Source: JAUSNA01 sp964511965 (GTDB lineage Bacteria > Patescibacteriota > Microgenomatia > Levybacterales > GWA1-39-11). From it: 9,858 nucleotides of DNA. Shown piece by piece: positions 1 to 4,980 of this stretch. Both the position numbers and the translations under genes were made by a program. Each line of letters starts with the position of its first letter. Position 1 is the first letter of the stretch. Under the pieces are notes generated by a model. It was given only the letters and a program-made list of their open reading frames with translations. It was not told the DNA's origin and searched no databases. Location: assembly GCA_964511965.1 (NCBI GenBank), contig CAZEGF010000010.1, positions 1-9,858 of the forward strand. The letters are read 5' to 3'.

Positions 1-102
1 AATTGGGGATCTTGAAGTAACGAAGATGAACAATACGAGCGGTACCAAGCCAAATATAAGGATGCCTAAAAGTAAGTTTGTAATTTGTCTTAAAGTTTTC
101 AT
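1..102 (-). CDS. Probable SipW-type signal peptidase I, N-terminal fragment
   Basis: Only the first 34 codons are inside the window; the gene continues past the left edge. The reading frame starts at an ATG at 102 and encodes a short basic start (MKTLRQ) followed by one long hydrophobic segment at about residues 9-28, ending in VTSRSPI. A single N-terminal membrane span followed by a T-S-R/K-S/T-P motif is what I would expect just before the SGSMEP catalytic-serine region of SipW-like signal peptidases, but that region is not visible. The gene follows a TasA/camelysin-like gene by 92 bases on the same strand, and SipW-type peptidases are known to process TasA-family preproteins, so context supports the call. 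No Shine-Dalgarno site is visible. Any other single-span membrane protein remains possible. Confidence 0.5.
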   Translation of the reverse strand, partial: MKTLRQITNLLLGILIFGLVPLVLFIFVTSRSPI

Positions 103-152
103 AATATTTTAAGTTTTAAAGTTTATGTTCGTCCTTTTTCAGAGGACCGGTG

Positions 153-185
153 CTGGTGGTAGGAAAGGCAGACTCCCACCACCAG
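153..185 (-). repeat. Inverted repeat between tasA-like gene and the peptidase gene
   Basis: Eight-base arms CTGGTGGT (153-160) and ACCACCAG (178-185) are perfectly complementary, and after one mismatch three more pairs extend the stem. It lies just after the stop codon of the TasA-like gene. No T run follows on the minus strand, so it is not a classical intrinsic terminator. It may protect the upstream message or dampen read-through into the peptidase gene; that role is inference. Confidence 0.5.
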
Positions 186-194
186 ACGAAAAAA

Positions 195-731
195 TTAGTT
201 TCCTACTGAACCAGTAAATACTGCGTCAAAAACAGCAGATTTGCCTGCATCTGCATTGCCAGCACCATTGATTAATTGTGGTGTCATTGTGCATGCTTGG
301 GTAGAGTTATGGACAACTACACCTAGGGTGTAGCCTGTTGTTATCCAATTGCCATATGTATCAGTTACATTAAAGCCTAAGCTTGGACAATTAACGTTAA
401 TATTTAATTCCGAACCTGGAAGTGTATTTCCTCCAGTAGCTACTAATTGCAAACTAACTGTAAGATCATTTGCAGTATCTAGGCTATTATTTGCAAGAGT
501 GAAGTTTTGCGATGTTCCTGGTGTCCCAGGTATTAACCCTCCAACTGTTGCTCCAGCTACAGAGGTTCCAAACCCACCACCATTAACTGAAAGAGTTAAA
601 TCAGGAGTTGTAGTGGAAAAAGTATTTCCCGTTGCGGTTGCAGTTGTTGTAAATGCAGCGAAAGCTGTGCCTCCTAAAAGTGTCAAAGCGGAAATTATTG
701 AAAGACCGCTCATCATTATTTTTCTATTCAT
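195..731 (-). CDS. TasA/camelysin-like secreted protein
   Basis: A 178-residue protein, probably exported and assembled or retained at the cell surface. The N-terminus is a signal peptide: MNRK, a hydrophobic core at residues 7-21, and a cut likely after AFA near residue 25. The mature start (FTTTATATGNTFSTTTPDL) follows the pattern of SipW-dependent TasA/camelysin proteins, in which a short T/A/S-rich stretch leads to G-N-T-F-S. The rest is a T/S/G/N-rich beta-type domain with only two cysteines (in NVNCPS and QACTM) and no C-terminal anchor. The start is fixed by a perfect ribosome binding site 7 bases upstream. A likely SipW-type peptidase gene follows. Transcription appears to pass through an intrinsic terminator in the leader. 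The fibre-forming function known for Bacillus TasA is not shown here; the fold and processing are the supported part. Confidence 0.75.
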   Translation of the reverse strand: MNRKIMMSGLSIISALTLLGGTAFAAFTTTATATGNTFSTTTPDLTLSVNGGGFGTSVAGATVGGLIPGTPGTSQNFTLANNSLDTANDLTVSLQLVATGGNTLPGSELNINVNCPSLGFNVTDTYGNWITTGYTLGVVVHNSTQACTMTPQLINGAGNADAGKSAVFDAVFTGSVGN

Positions 732-738
732 ATATATT

Positions 739-748
739 CACCTCCTTT
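739..748 (-). promoter_or_regulatory. Strong Shine-Dalgarno site of the TasA-like gene
   Basis: On the minus strand the sequence AAAGGAGGTG sits 7 bases before the ATG at 731, an almost complete match to the 16S rRNA 3' end. It decides the start. It contrasts with neighbouring genes that lack any such site. Confidence 0.9.
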
Positions 749-760
749 CAAGTCTATCCA

Positions 761-786
761 CAAAAAAACAGCTCTGCCTGAGCTGT
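761..786 (-). terminator. Intrinsic terminator inside the tasA leader (possible attenuator)
   Basis: On the minus strand ACAGCTC (786-780) pairs perfectly with GAGCTGT (774-768) around a five-base loop, and six further T residues follow (767-762). Only about 13 bases separate the T run from the ribosome binding site, leaving no room for a promoter after the terminator. A sequence upstream, TCTGCC at 801-796 of the minus strand, can pair with GGCAGA at 778-773, which takes up the loop and the first two bases of the 3' arm. That could form a competing structure or a loop contact. Terminator shape is seen directly; switching is inference. Confidence 0.7.
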
Positions 787-833
787 CAATCGTCGGGCAG
801 ACAGAATGTAAGAATCAAAGAATTATTAAATTT

Positions 834-864
834 GGACTGTACAGAGGGGCAATTTGTAGAGTCC
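834..864 (-). repeat. Hairpin in the tasA leader
   Basis: GGACT (834-838) pairs with AGTCC (860-864) and, after a single mismatch, TACA (840-843) with TGTA (855-858), around an 11-base loop. It lies between the leader promoter and the leader terminator and would be part of the leader RNA. No known riboswitch consensus was recognised. Confidence 0.5.
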
Positions 865-913
865 TGCCAAGAATCATTATCATTACACTGCGTGAAAATT
901 TAGGATGCAATAT

Positions 914-933
914 ATCATTTCTATATAAATGAT
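914..933. promoter_or_regulatory. Operator-like inverted repeat over the leader -10 element
   Basis: ATCATTT (914-920) and AAATGAT (927-933) are perfect inverted repeats separated by six bases, and the proposed minus-strand -10 (920-925) lies in the centre. An overlapping 8-base palindrome, ATGATCAT, occupies 929-936. Such placement would suit a repressor, but the A+T richness makes chance symmetry possible. Confidence 0.35.
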
Positions 934-948
934 CATCAAACCTTACAA
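920..948 (-). promoter_or_regulatory. Probable promoter of the tasA leader transcript
   Basis: On the minus strand TTGTAA (948-943) is followed after 17 bases by TATAGA (925-920). The transcript would start near 913 and give a leader of about 180 nt before the ATG at 731, including the hairpin and the terminator. Confidence 0.5.
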
Positions 949-974
949 AAAATATTTTTCCAACAAGTGGACTA

Positions 975-987
975 ACCAAAATTTGGT
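975..987. promoter_or_regulatory. Short palindrome between divergent promoters
   Basis: ACCAAA and TTTGGT flank a single central base. It lies between the minus-strand tasA leader promoter and the plus-strand promoter at 1024. It is a candidate regulator site only because of position and symmetry. Confidence 0.25.
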
Positions 988-1023
988 GTCGCTCGAATTT
1001 CCTAACAAATAACAAATTGTATA

Positions 1024-1052
1024 TTGTCAAATATGGTGTTTCTCATTATAAT
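1024..1052 (+). promoter_or_regulatory. Near-consensus promoter, leaderless start of the gene at 1062
   Basis: TTGTCA (1024-1029), a 17-base spacer and a perfect TATAAT (1047-1052). Transcription should start around 1058-1060, within a few bases of the ATG at 1062. The promoter therefore rules out a start at 1017. Confidence 0.75.
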
Positions 1053-1061
1053 ATCTCCCTT

Positions 1062-1610
1062 ATGCCTGAGATGGAGCCACACGAAACTTTTGATGGGAAG
1101 CCAGCAACCTTTGAGGTTCCTGATTTTATTCCCCCTTTTGAGTTGCAAAAAATAAAAGTAGGAATTTACGACCCCTCTTTATTTGAAGTTTTGGATGAAG
1201 AAGCAAAAGCTAGAAATACCGATAGAAAAACTTTTGTAGCTTGCTGCAATCTCCTAGGAGCTGCACTTTATGAATTATATGATAATGCGACAATGGTGCT
1301 AAGAGATAACATGGGTTTTAAAAAACCACTGGATTATATGGCTCCTGAGTACTTCTTGTCAGCTGAGGCAAGAAAAATGAATGACGCATCTCACGTTTTG
1401 AATATTGGTAGTGAAGTAACAAATATACTTATGAGAATAAGTAACAAATATATGATAAGTACCGACGAAGCTTTTGAGAGAAACATGAGAATTGGACTGG
1501 AAGTTTCTCGTTCACAAAGATTCACAGGTGCAAGAACTTACACTCAAACCCCACTTGGAAGTATGGAGGAAAAAGCATTTTTCTTTAAGGTGGATCAAGA
1601 GCAGGCTTAA
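1062..1610 (+). CDS. Protein of unknown function (leaderless)
   Basis: A 182-residue soluble protein that I do not recognise. The frame is open from 1017, but a consensus promoter spans 1024-1052, so the ATG at 1062 (MPEMEPHETF) is the sensible start; another ATG follows at 1071. There is no signal peptide or membrane span. The N-terminal 35 residues are rich in P, F and acidic residues (VPDFIPPFELQKIKV). The rest is mostly helical in character, with a run at about residues 37-75 (LFEVLDEEAKARNTDRKTFV, then ACCNLLGAALYELYD) and a second helical block around 115-155. Two adjacent cysteines occur in VACCNLL. No Shine-Dalgarno site is present. A strong terminator follows, so it is transcribed alone. 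It is the first of three unidentified genes on this strand, all with start-proximal promoters. Confidence 0.7.
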   Translation: MPEMEPHETFDGKPATFEVPDFIPPFELQKIKVGIYDPSLFEVLDEEAKARNTDRKTFVACCNLLGAALYELYDNATMVLRDNMGFKKPLDYMAPEYFLSAEARKMNDASHVLNIGSEVTNILMRISNKYMISTDEAFERNMRIGLEVSRSQRFTGARTYTQTPLGSMEEKAFFFKVDQEQA

Positions 1611-1630
1611 TTTTCTTTAAAATAACCAAA

Positions 1631-1671
1631 CAAAAAGACCTGCTTTTACACAGGTCTTTTTGTTTTTTTTT
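1631..1671 (+). terminator. Intrinsic terminator after the gene at 1062
   Basis: A perfect 12-bp stem (1631-1642 with 1651-1662), an 8-base loop and nine T residues at 1663-1671. It closes the transcript 21 bases after the stop codon. Confidence 0.95.
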
Positions 1672-1677
1672 GGATCA

Positions 1678-1716
1678 TTTTGTTATGAAACAAACTTTAT
1701 GTTAGTTTCAACAAAA
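1678..1716. repeat. Interrupted inverted repeat
   Basis: TTTTGTT (1678-1684) and GAAAC (1687-1691) pair with GTTTC (1705-1709) and AACAAAA (1710-1716), giving 12 pairs with a two-base bulge and a 13-base loop. It lies directly after the terminator. Function unknown. Confidence 0.4.
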
Positions 1717-1834
1717 CACTCCTGACTGTCAAAATACTTCTCCAGAATCGCCTTCTAGTAGACTCTTCCTTCAATGTATCATCCTTCCTAGCTGCCGGAT
1801 CCAGCACTTTCGGTCGGACTATATTAACGTTAGG
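1697..1834 (-). other. Possible small ORF or gene remnant
   Basis: The stretch between the terminator at 1671 and the next gene is otherwise unexplained. Its part at 1741-1820 is about half G+C by my count, richer than the surroundings. On the minus strand 46 codons are open from 1834 to a TAA at 1697. A GTG at 1807 would give 36 residues beginning VLDPAARKDDTLKEES and ending in a basic and hydrophobic tail (RRRFWRSIL and so on). No Shine-Dalgarno site or ATG supports it. The plus strand is also open through this stretch to a stop at about 1911, so the evidence for coding is weak. Confidence 0.2.
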
Positions 1835-1848
1835 CTATTTTTATAATC

Positions 1849-1881
1849 TTGTCAAGTATAGCCTCATATTTGTGATACAAT
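1849..1881 (+). promoter_or_regulatory. Extended -10 promoter, leaderless start of the gene at 1888
   Basis: TGATACAAT (1873-1881) is an extended -10 element with TACAAT ending 6 bases before the ATG, so +1 should fall at or next to the A of the start codon. TTGTCA at 1849-1854 is a possible -35 but the 21-base spacing is too long. A perfect TATAAT at 1842-1847 could be an alternative upstream start. Confidence 0.55.
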
Positions 1882-1887
1882 ACCAAA

Positions 1888-2610
1888 ATGTTGCAAGAAA
1901 TTGGTCCAACTAATGTTACGCAAAACAAAGAATTTTCAAGTAAATTTTATAGCGAACTTACACCACAGCTCAATGAAACAATAAGAGCTTTTAGATATAA
2001 TCCTGATAAAACCAGACGGTCCCTTGTTAATTTAATGGGTAATTATTATTCAAGTAATCACGAGGGTCCTTATCGGTTGCAAACTTATACCGCTGTTAGA
2101 GCCTGTTCTGATTTAATTAATGGTTTTGCAACATTAAAATTTGGACAAATAGTACCTGAACAGGATTTTGATGGTGAAACTAAAGATTTTATTCGTGGAC
2201 TAAAAGATGGATCAAGATTTTTAGCAGCAAATCTTAGACGAGGAGATGGAGGGATGCAACGGGGTGAACGGATGGAAGCTGTCCTTGAGGTGCATACTGC
2301 TAAAGAGGCTGGCGAAATTACCCTTTCTCAAGCAGGTGAAGCATGGCGAATTTATAAAAATCTAATTCGAATGCAAATGAACGATTTGGCAGTTGATTTT
2401 AATGGAGGATACTTACTTATGTCTTCTTACGACACAATTATAACAGCTGCAACCGGTGTTAATAGGGAAGGCGATAGAATCCACGAGGAAAATCAAGGAT
2501 GGAATGAAAATGATGTACGAGGAGCTGTATTTGCTACTGAAATGTATAGAGAAATTTTTCCAATCGCTTCCACTTTATTTCCCCTCCCTGAACGATCAAA
2601 ATATTTGTAA
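1888..2610 (+). CDS. Protein of unknown function (leaderless)
   Basis: A 240-residue soluble protein, not recognised. It has no signal peptide and no membrane segment. It reads as mostly helical. The first third holds KFYSELTPQLNETIRAFRYN and a Y/N-rich patch (GNYYSSNHEGPYRL). The middle holds a charged G/R-rich patch at about 112-128 (AANLRRGDGGMQRGERMEAV) and a helix with VHTAKEAGEITLSQAGEAWR. The C-terminal third contains NREGDRIHEENQGWNENDVR and ends LFPLPERSKYL. No catalytic signature that I know is visible. The ATG is the first in frame after the promoter and there is no Shine-Dalgarno site. The stop codon overlaps the -35 element of the next gene, so the pair is tightly packed yet separately promoted. 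Confidence 0.75.
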   Translation: MLQEIGPTNVTQNKEFSSKFYSELTPQLNETIRAFRYNPDKTRRSLVNLMGNYYSSNHEGPYRLQTYTAVRACSDLINGFATLKFGQIVPEQDFDGETKDFIRGLKDGSRFLAANLRRGDGGMQRGERMEAVLEVHTAKEAGEITLSQAGEAWRIYKNLIRMQMNDLAVDFNGGYLLMSSYDTIITAATGVNREGDRIHEENQGWNENDVRGAVFATEMYREIFPIASTLFPLPERSKYL

Positions 2611-2633
2611 ATTGACCTCGACAGGACTATAAT
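2605..2633 (+). promoter_or_regulatory. Near-consensus promoter overlapping a stop codon, leaderless start of the gene at 2640
   Basis: TTGTAA (2605-2610), a 17-base spacer and a perfect TATAAT (2628-2633). The last three bases of the -35 element are the TAA stop of the upstream gene. The ATG at 2640 lies 7 bases beyond the end of the -10, the expected +1. A second -35-like TTGACC at 2612 is too close to the -10 to pair with it. Confidence 0.75.
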
Positions 2634-2639
2634 CGCCAC

Positions 2640-2987
2640 ATGGAATTTAATTTTACAAAAAACGGAAACTTTTTAGCAGAATCAGGTGAAGCTTTAAAAC
2701 AAGCTGAAAGATTTGCAGTAATAGATGCAGAATTTTTAACTGCTGGCATTTTACTTGAGGTTGAAGGAACTGAATGGTGGACACCTTCTCAAGCGGGTGA
2801 TAGAGTCAGAAAATTACGAGCTGAACAAGGCATATTTGAAGACTCAGATATTAGAAGTGGGGTAGGCTATACAGCTATAGCCCATCTTCGCAATGAAGGT
2901 AAAATTGAAGAAAAATCGTTAGAAACAAACCCGGGAATCCAAATCTACCATGTCATTCCCCATAAAACAAATTTACCTGAACGCTAA
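2640..2987 (+). CDS. Small protein of unknown function, possibly winged-helix-like (leaderless)
   Basis: A 115-residue soluble protein that I cannot assign. After a short N-terminal part (FNFTKNGNFLAESGEALKQA) it has a predicted helical stretch around EWWTPSQAGDRVRKLRAEQG. This is followed by DIRSGVGYTAIAHLRNEGKI and a strand-like end (GIQIYHVIPHK). A helix ending in a G-Y-T-A-I-A-H-L-R-N-E-G-K-I sequence, followed by two strands, resembles a winged-helix recognition helix and wing, as in small DNA-binding proteins; this is shape reasoning only. No Shine-Dalgarno site precedes the ATG, and the promoter -10 ends 6 bases before it. It is the third gene of the unidentified plus-strand cluster. 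If it binds DNA, its neighbours at 1062 and 1888 are the obvious targets to consider. Confidence 0.7.
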   Translation: MEFNFTKNGNFLAESGEALKQAERFAVIDAEFLTAGILLEVEGTEWWTPSQAGDRVRKLRAEQGIFEDSDIRSGVGYTAIAHLRNEGKIEEKSLETNPGIQIYHVIPHKTNLPER

Positions 2988-2992
2988 ACTCC

Positions 2993-3021
2993 TTGTTAAC
3001 CCTCTTCAATAAGTGTACTAT
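2993..3021 (+). promoter_or_regulatory. Promoter of the DUF378 gene
   Basis: TTGTTA (2993-2998), 17 bases, TACTAT (3016-3021). It predicts +1 near 3028 and a leader of about 30 nt carrying the ribosome binding site. Confidence 0.6.
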
Positions 3022-3042
3022 TAAATAAGAAAGGAAAGTGAG

Positions 3043-3051
3043 AGGAGGTGA
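3043..3051 (+). promoter_or_regulatory. Strong Shine-Dalgarno site of the DUF378 gene
   Basis: AGGAGGTGA lies 6 bases before the ATG at 3058, a near-full anti-SD match that fixes the start. Confidence 0.9.
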
Positions 3052-3057
3052 GTAATT

Positions 3058-3267
3058 ATGAAGTGGTTACACATGCTCGCTTTTATTTTAGTAGTAGTCG
3101 GAGGTGTTAACTGGGGTCTTGTTGGCCTCATGAACTACAATCTTGTATCAAGCCTTCTTGGATCAATGGGGGGTCTTGAAAAAATTGTCTATATTCTCGT
3201 TGGACTTTCGGCAGTTTATCTTGCAGCAACTCATATGAATGACTGCAAAGTTTGCTCAAAGAAATAA
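3058..3267 (+). CDS. DUF378 family small membrane protein
   Basis: A 69-residue inner-membrane protein with two hydrophobic segments, at about residues 4-26 and 41-60. The family signature is clear in the first span: a hydrophobic helix running into VVGGVNWGLVGL, then a short loop (MNYNLVSSLLGS) and a second helix beginning EKIVYILVGLSAVYL. The tail MNDCKVCSKK holds a C-x-x-C pair, which could bind metal or form a disulfide; this is not part of a function known to me. Length matches the family's usual 60-80 residues. The biochemical role of DUF378 proteins is unknown. The gene is monocistronic, with its own promoter, strong ribosome binding site and terminator, unlike the leaderless genes before it. 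Confidence 0.9.
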   Translation: MKWLHMLAFILVVVGGVNWGLVGLMNYNLVSSLLGSMGGLEKIVYILVGLSAVYLAATHMNDCKVCSKK

Positions 3268-3288
3268 GCTTATTACTATTGTCTTTGC

Positions 3289-3324
3289 CAATACCCGCTT
3301 CATTAGCGGGTATTGTTGTTTTTT
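3289..3324 (+). terminator. Intrinsic terminator after the DUF378 gene
   Basis: CAATACCCGC (3289-3298) pairs with GCGGGTATTG (3306-3315) in a perfect 10-bp stem around a 7-base loop, followed by a T-rich run (3316-3324) with one G. It ends four bases before the stop codon of the convergent LysM gene. The minus-strand side has no T run, so it works on the plus strand only. Confidence 0.92.
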
Positions 3325-3327
3325 GTA

Positions 3328-3978
3328 TCAATTTTTCTTAATAGAATAAACCTTTACACCGTTGTCAAAAAGTATAGTTACGCAATCACCAATTTTGTAT
3401 TGAGAGGTAGGAATGTTTTTGAACCAAAAACCGGGAATATTTATGCCGGGGCCATCAATACCTGCCCCATAAGCAATTTGCCACGATGTTGAGTTGTCTT
3501 TTCTAACAATTTTACCTGAAATTTCAGAAATATGACCTGATGATTGCTTTATTTCAGGTGGAGGCAAATATAACACGCTTCCGACAGCCAAGGCCGGTCC
3601 ACCCTCATTAAGTGTAATAATTTCTGATGTTCGTTTTTCATCACCCAAAACCTTATCTGCGATTGAAGTGATAGAATCACCTTCTTTCATATAATAAGAA
3701 ACCAGGTAGTCTTTCTTTTGAGATGGTCCGGTTTTGTCGCATATAGCAAGTTCAGGTGAGGGAGAGGCAATTGGCGATGGACTAACGCTAAGTGGGGGAG
3801 CGGTTGGAATCTCCTTCAGTGCTGTTGTTGGAACTAAGGATGGTTTTATTGTTATTGGACCGCCTTTGGCTACCCCATAACTTATAACTGCAACAATTCC
3901 AAGTGATATTATCCATACTAAAATCCACAATATTTTGCTATCAAAACCGGAGTTATTTTCGGAAGAACTGCCATCCAT
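3328..3978 (-). CDS. Membrane-anchored LysM domain protein
   Basis: A 216-residue protein, likely anchored in the membrane and reaching the cell wall. A short cytoplasmic start (about residues 1-14) is followed by a transmembrane helix at 15-37, then a Pro/Ser/Thr linker at about 41-76 (VPTTALKEIPTAPPLSVSPS and on). A LysM domain covers about 90-140: YYMKEGDSITSIADKVLGD, then the SEIITLNEG helix and VGSVLYLPP, the usual LysM ending. The C-terminal 65 residues (from about 150) contain GKIVRK, YGAGIDGPGINIPGF and GDCVTILFDNGVKVY, a small beta-rich domain I do not recognise. LysM domains bind N-acetylglucosamine-containing glycans such as peptidoglycan. The gene starts 34 bases after the polytopic membrane protein gene and is probably co-transcribed with it, with a possible extra promoter of its own. 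No Shine-Dalgarno site is visible. Confidence 0.85.
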   Translation of the reverse strand: MDGSSSENNSGFDSKILWILVWIISLGIVAVISYGVAKGGPITIKPSLVPTTALKEIPTAPPLSVSPSPIASPSPELAICDKTGPSQKKDYLVSYYMKEGDSITSIADKVLGDEKRTSEIITLNEGGPALAVGSVLYLPPPEIKQSSGHISEISGKIVRKDNSTSWQIAYGAGIDGPGINIPGFWFKNIPTSQYKIGDCVTILFDNGVKVYSIKKN

Positions 3979-3987
3979 GCGTTACAA

Positions 3988-4016
3988 AGGATAAACAATA
4001 CTTTACAAAGAATCAA
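3988..4016 (-). promoter_or_regulatory. Possible weak promoter before the LysM gene
   Basis: On the minus strand TTGATT (4016-4011), 17 bases, TATCCT (3993-3988), with the ATG 9 bases further on. The -35 overlaps the TGA of the upstream gene, the same arrangement as at 2605. The -10 is poor, so confidence is low. Confidence 0.3.
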
Positions 4017-4963
4017 GAGGTTTTCTTCTTTTTAGCAGGAGTTTTGGTTGGTGCTTGGGTTGGAACCATACTACTTAATATAAAACATATAACTCCAAAT
4101 GCAATAAATGATCCAATCCCAATTAATTCAAGTTGAAAGTATTTTGTTGCAAATGAGCCAACAACAATTGTACTTATAGTTGAAATAATACTTGAGAGTT
4201 CGGCGTTTTTTGTATCAAGCATAATTGGGGTATGAGCGAGGCCAAAGGATATTAGTAATGGCAGCCCACAAAATAAAATTGAGGACAAGAAAGTTGCACC
4301 AATCCATTTGAGCTTACTTTTAGTTCCAGTTGAAAGTAGCGCTATCAATCCCAACAGAACTAAGAGATAGAAAGCAGTTAGAGGAAGGGCGAATTTGAAG
4401 AATGAGTAAGCCTGTTTTAGGGGTTTTAGATTCTCCCCAACCGGAATTGAAAAATCGCTTTTCATCATTTTTGTAAAATCCATTGATTCTGAAGCAGGTG
4501 TAGCCGGTCCCCCTTCTTGCAAAGCTTGTTCCTGTTGCTGTTGCTTCATCTCTTCAGACATTTGCTGTAATTGTGAAATTAATTCTGGATTTTTACGCTC
4601 TATTGAATCTTTAAGCTCTCTAAATGAAAGGACAGGTGGAGTTTTTGTCTTCCCATTTAACCATGAGAATGTGTCATCTATAAGCGTTTCACTTTTTCCC
4701 TGAATGTATGAAGAGGTAAATTGCTCTTTTATGAATGGCATTACCATATCCTCAGAAGATCCTGAAGAATCATTTGAAGTAAAAGATTCAATCTTTTCAC
4801 TTACCGTAGAATACACATTACTTTTTACCAAAGTGTCTTTCAAAAAAGCCGGTGTAAATCCTCCAATTGCAAAAACAAGAAAAAAGAAGAGGAATTGGAC
4901 TGAAAATCCAAAACTTAATATTAATAATACTTTAAGTGCTGCTTTTATAATTTCTTCTGCCAA
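4013..4963 (-). CDS. Polytopic membrane protein of unknown function
   Basis: A 316-residue protein. One membrane helix at about 12-37 is followed by a large, probably extracytoplasmic region of about 150 residues. This region holds FLKDTLVKSNVYSTVSEKI, a WLNGKTKTPPVLSFRELKDS stretch and a Q/E-rich run around 130-150 (SEEMKQQQQEQALQ) with coiled-coil character. Three or four further helices lie at about 191-211, 219-241, 256-274 and 279-299, and a lysine-rich C-terminus (PAKKKKTS) should be cytoplasmic. The layout of one helix, an outer domain with an N-V-Y segment and a helical C-terminal bundle occurs in several uncharacterised bacterial membrane proteins; I cannot name a family. The start is a TTG at 4963. 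There is no in-frame ATG before residue 73, which would remove the first helix, and no Shine-Dalgarno site. It follows the upstream gene by 17 bases, so it is likely in the same operon. Confidence 0.75.
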   Translation of the reverse strand: MAEEIIKAALKVLLILSFGFSVQFLFFFLVFAIGGFTPAFLKDTLVKSNVYSTVSEKIESFTSNDSSGSSEDMVMPFIKEQFTSSYIQGKSETLIDDTFSWLNGKTKTPPVLSFRELKDSIERKNPELISQLQQMSEEMKQQQQEQALQEGGPATPASESMDFTKMMKSDFSIPVGENLKPLKQAYSFFKFALPLTAFYLLVLLGLIALLSTGTKSKLKWIGATFLSSILFCGLPLLISFGLAHTPIMLDTKNAELSSIISTISTIVVGSFATKYFQLELIGIGSFIAFGVICFILSSMVPTQAPTKTPAKKKKTS

Positions 4964-4980
4964 AAATATCGTAGCATATA

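Noticed and set aside
153..185. Intrinsic terminator after the TasA-like gene
   Set aside because: The stem is good but no T run follows it on the minus strand, so it is listed as an inverted repeat only.
834..864. Known riboswitch class (such as c-di-GMP or preQ1) in the tasA leader
   Set aside because: I could not match any class consensus by eye; only the hairpins and terminator are supported.
349..903. Plus-strand frame of 184 codons over the TasA-like gene
   Set aside because: It is the antisense shadow of a gene with a signal peptide and a perfect ribosome binding site, and it runs through the leader terminator.
815..1030. Minus-strand frame of 71 codons with a TTG start
   Set aside because: It overlaps the divergent promoter region, the inverted repeats and the tasA leader hairpin, has no ribosome binding site, and its product is unlike any protein. 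The region reads better as regulatory.
1741..1820. tRNA or other known RNA gene in the G+C-richer gap
   Set aside because: No T-loop motif, CCA end or cloverleaf pairing could be traced.
3128..3331. Minus-strand frame antisense to the DUF378 gene
   Set aside because: It runs through the DUF378 terminator and into the coding strand of a clear family member; no start signal.
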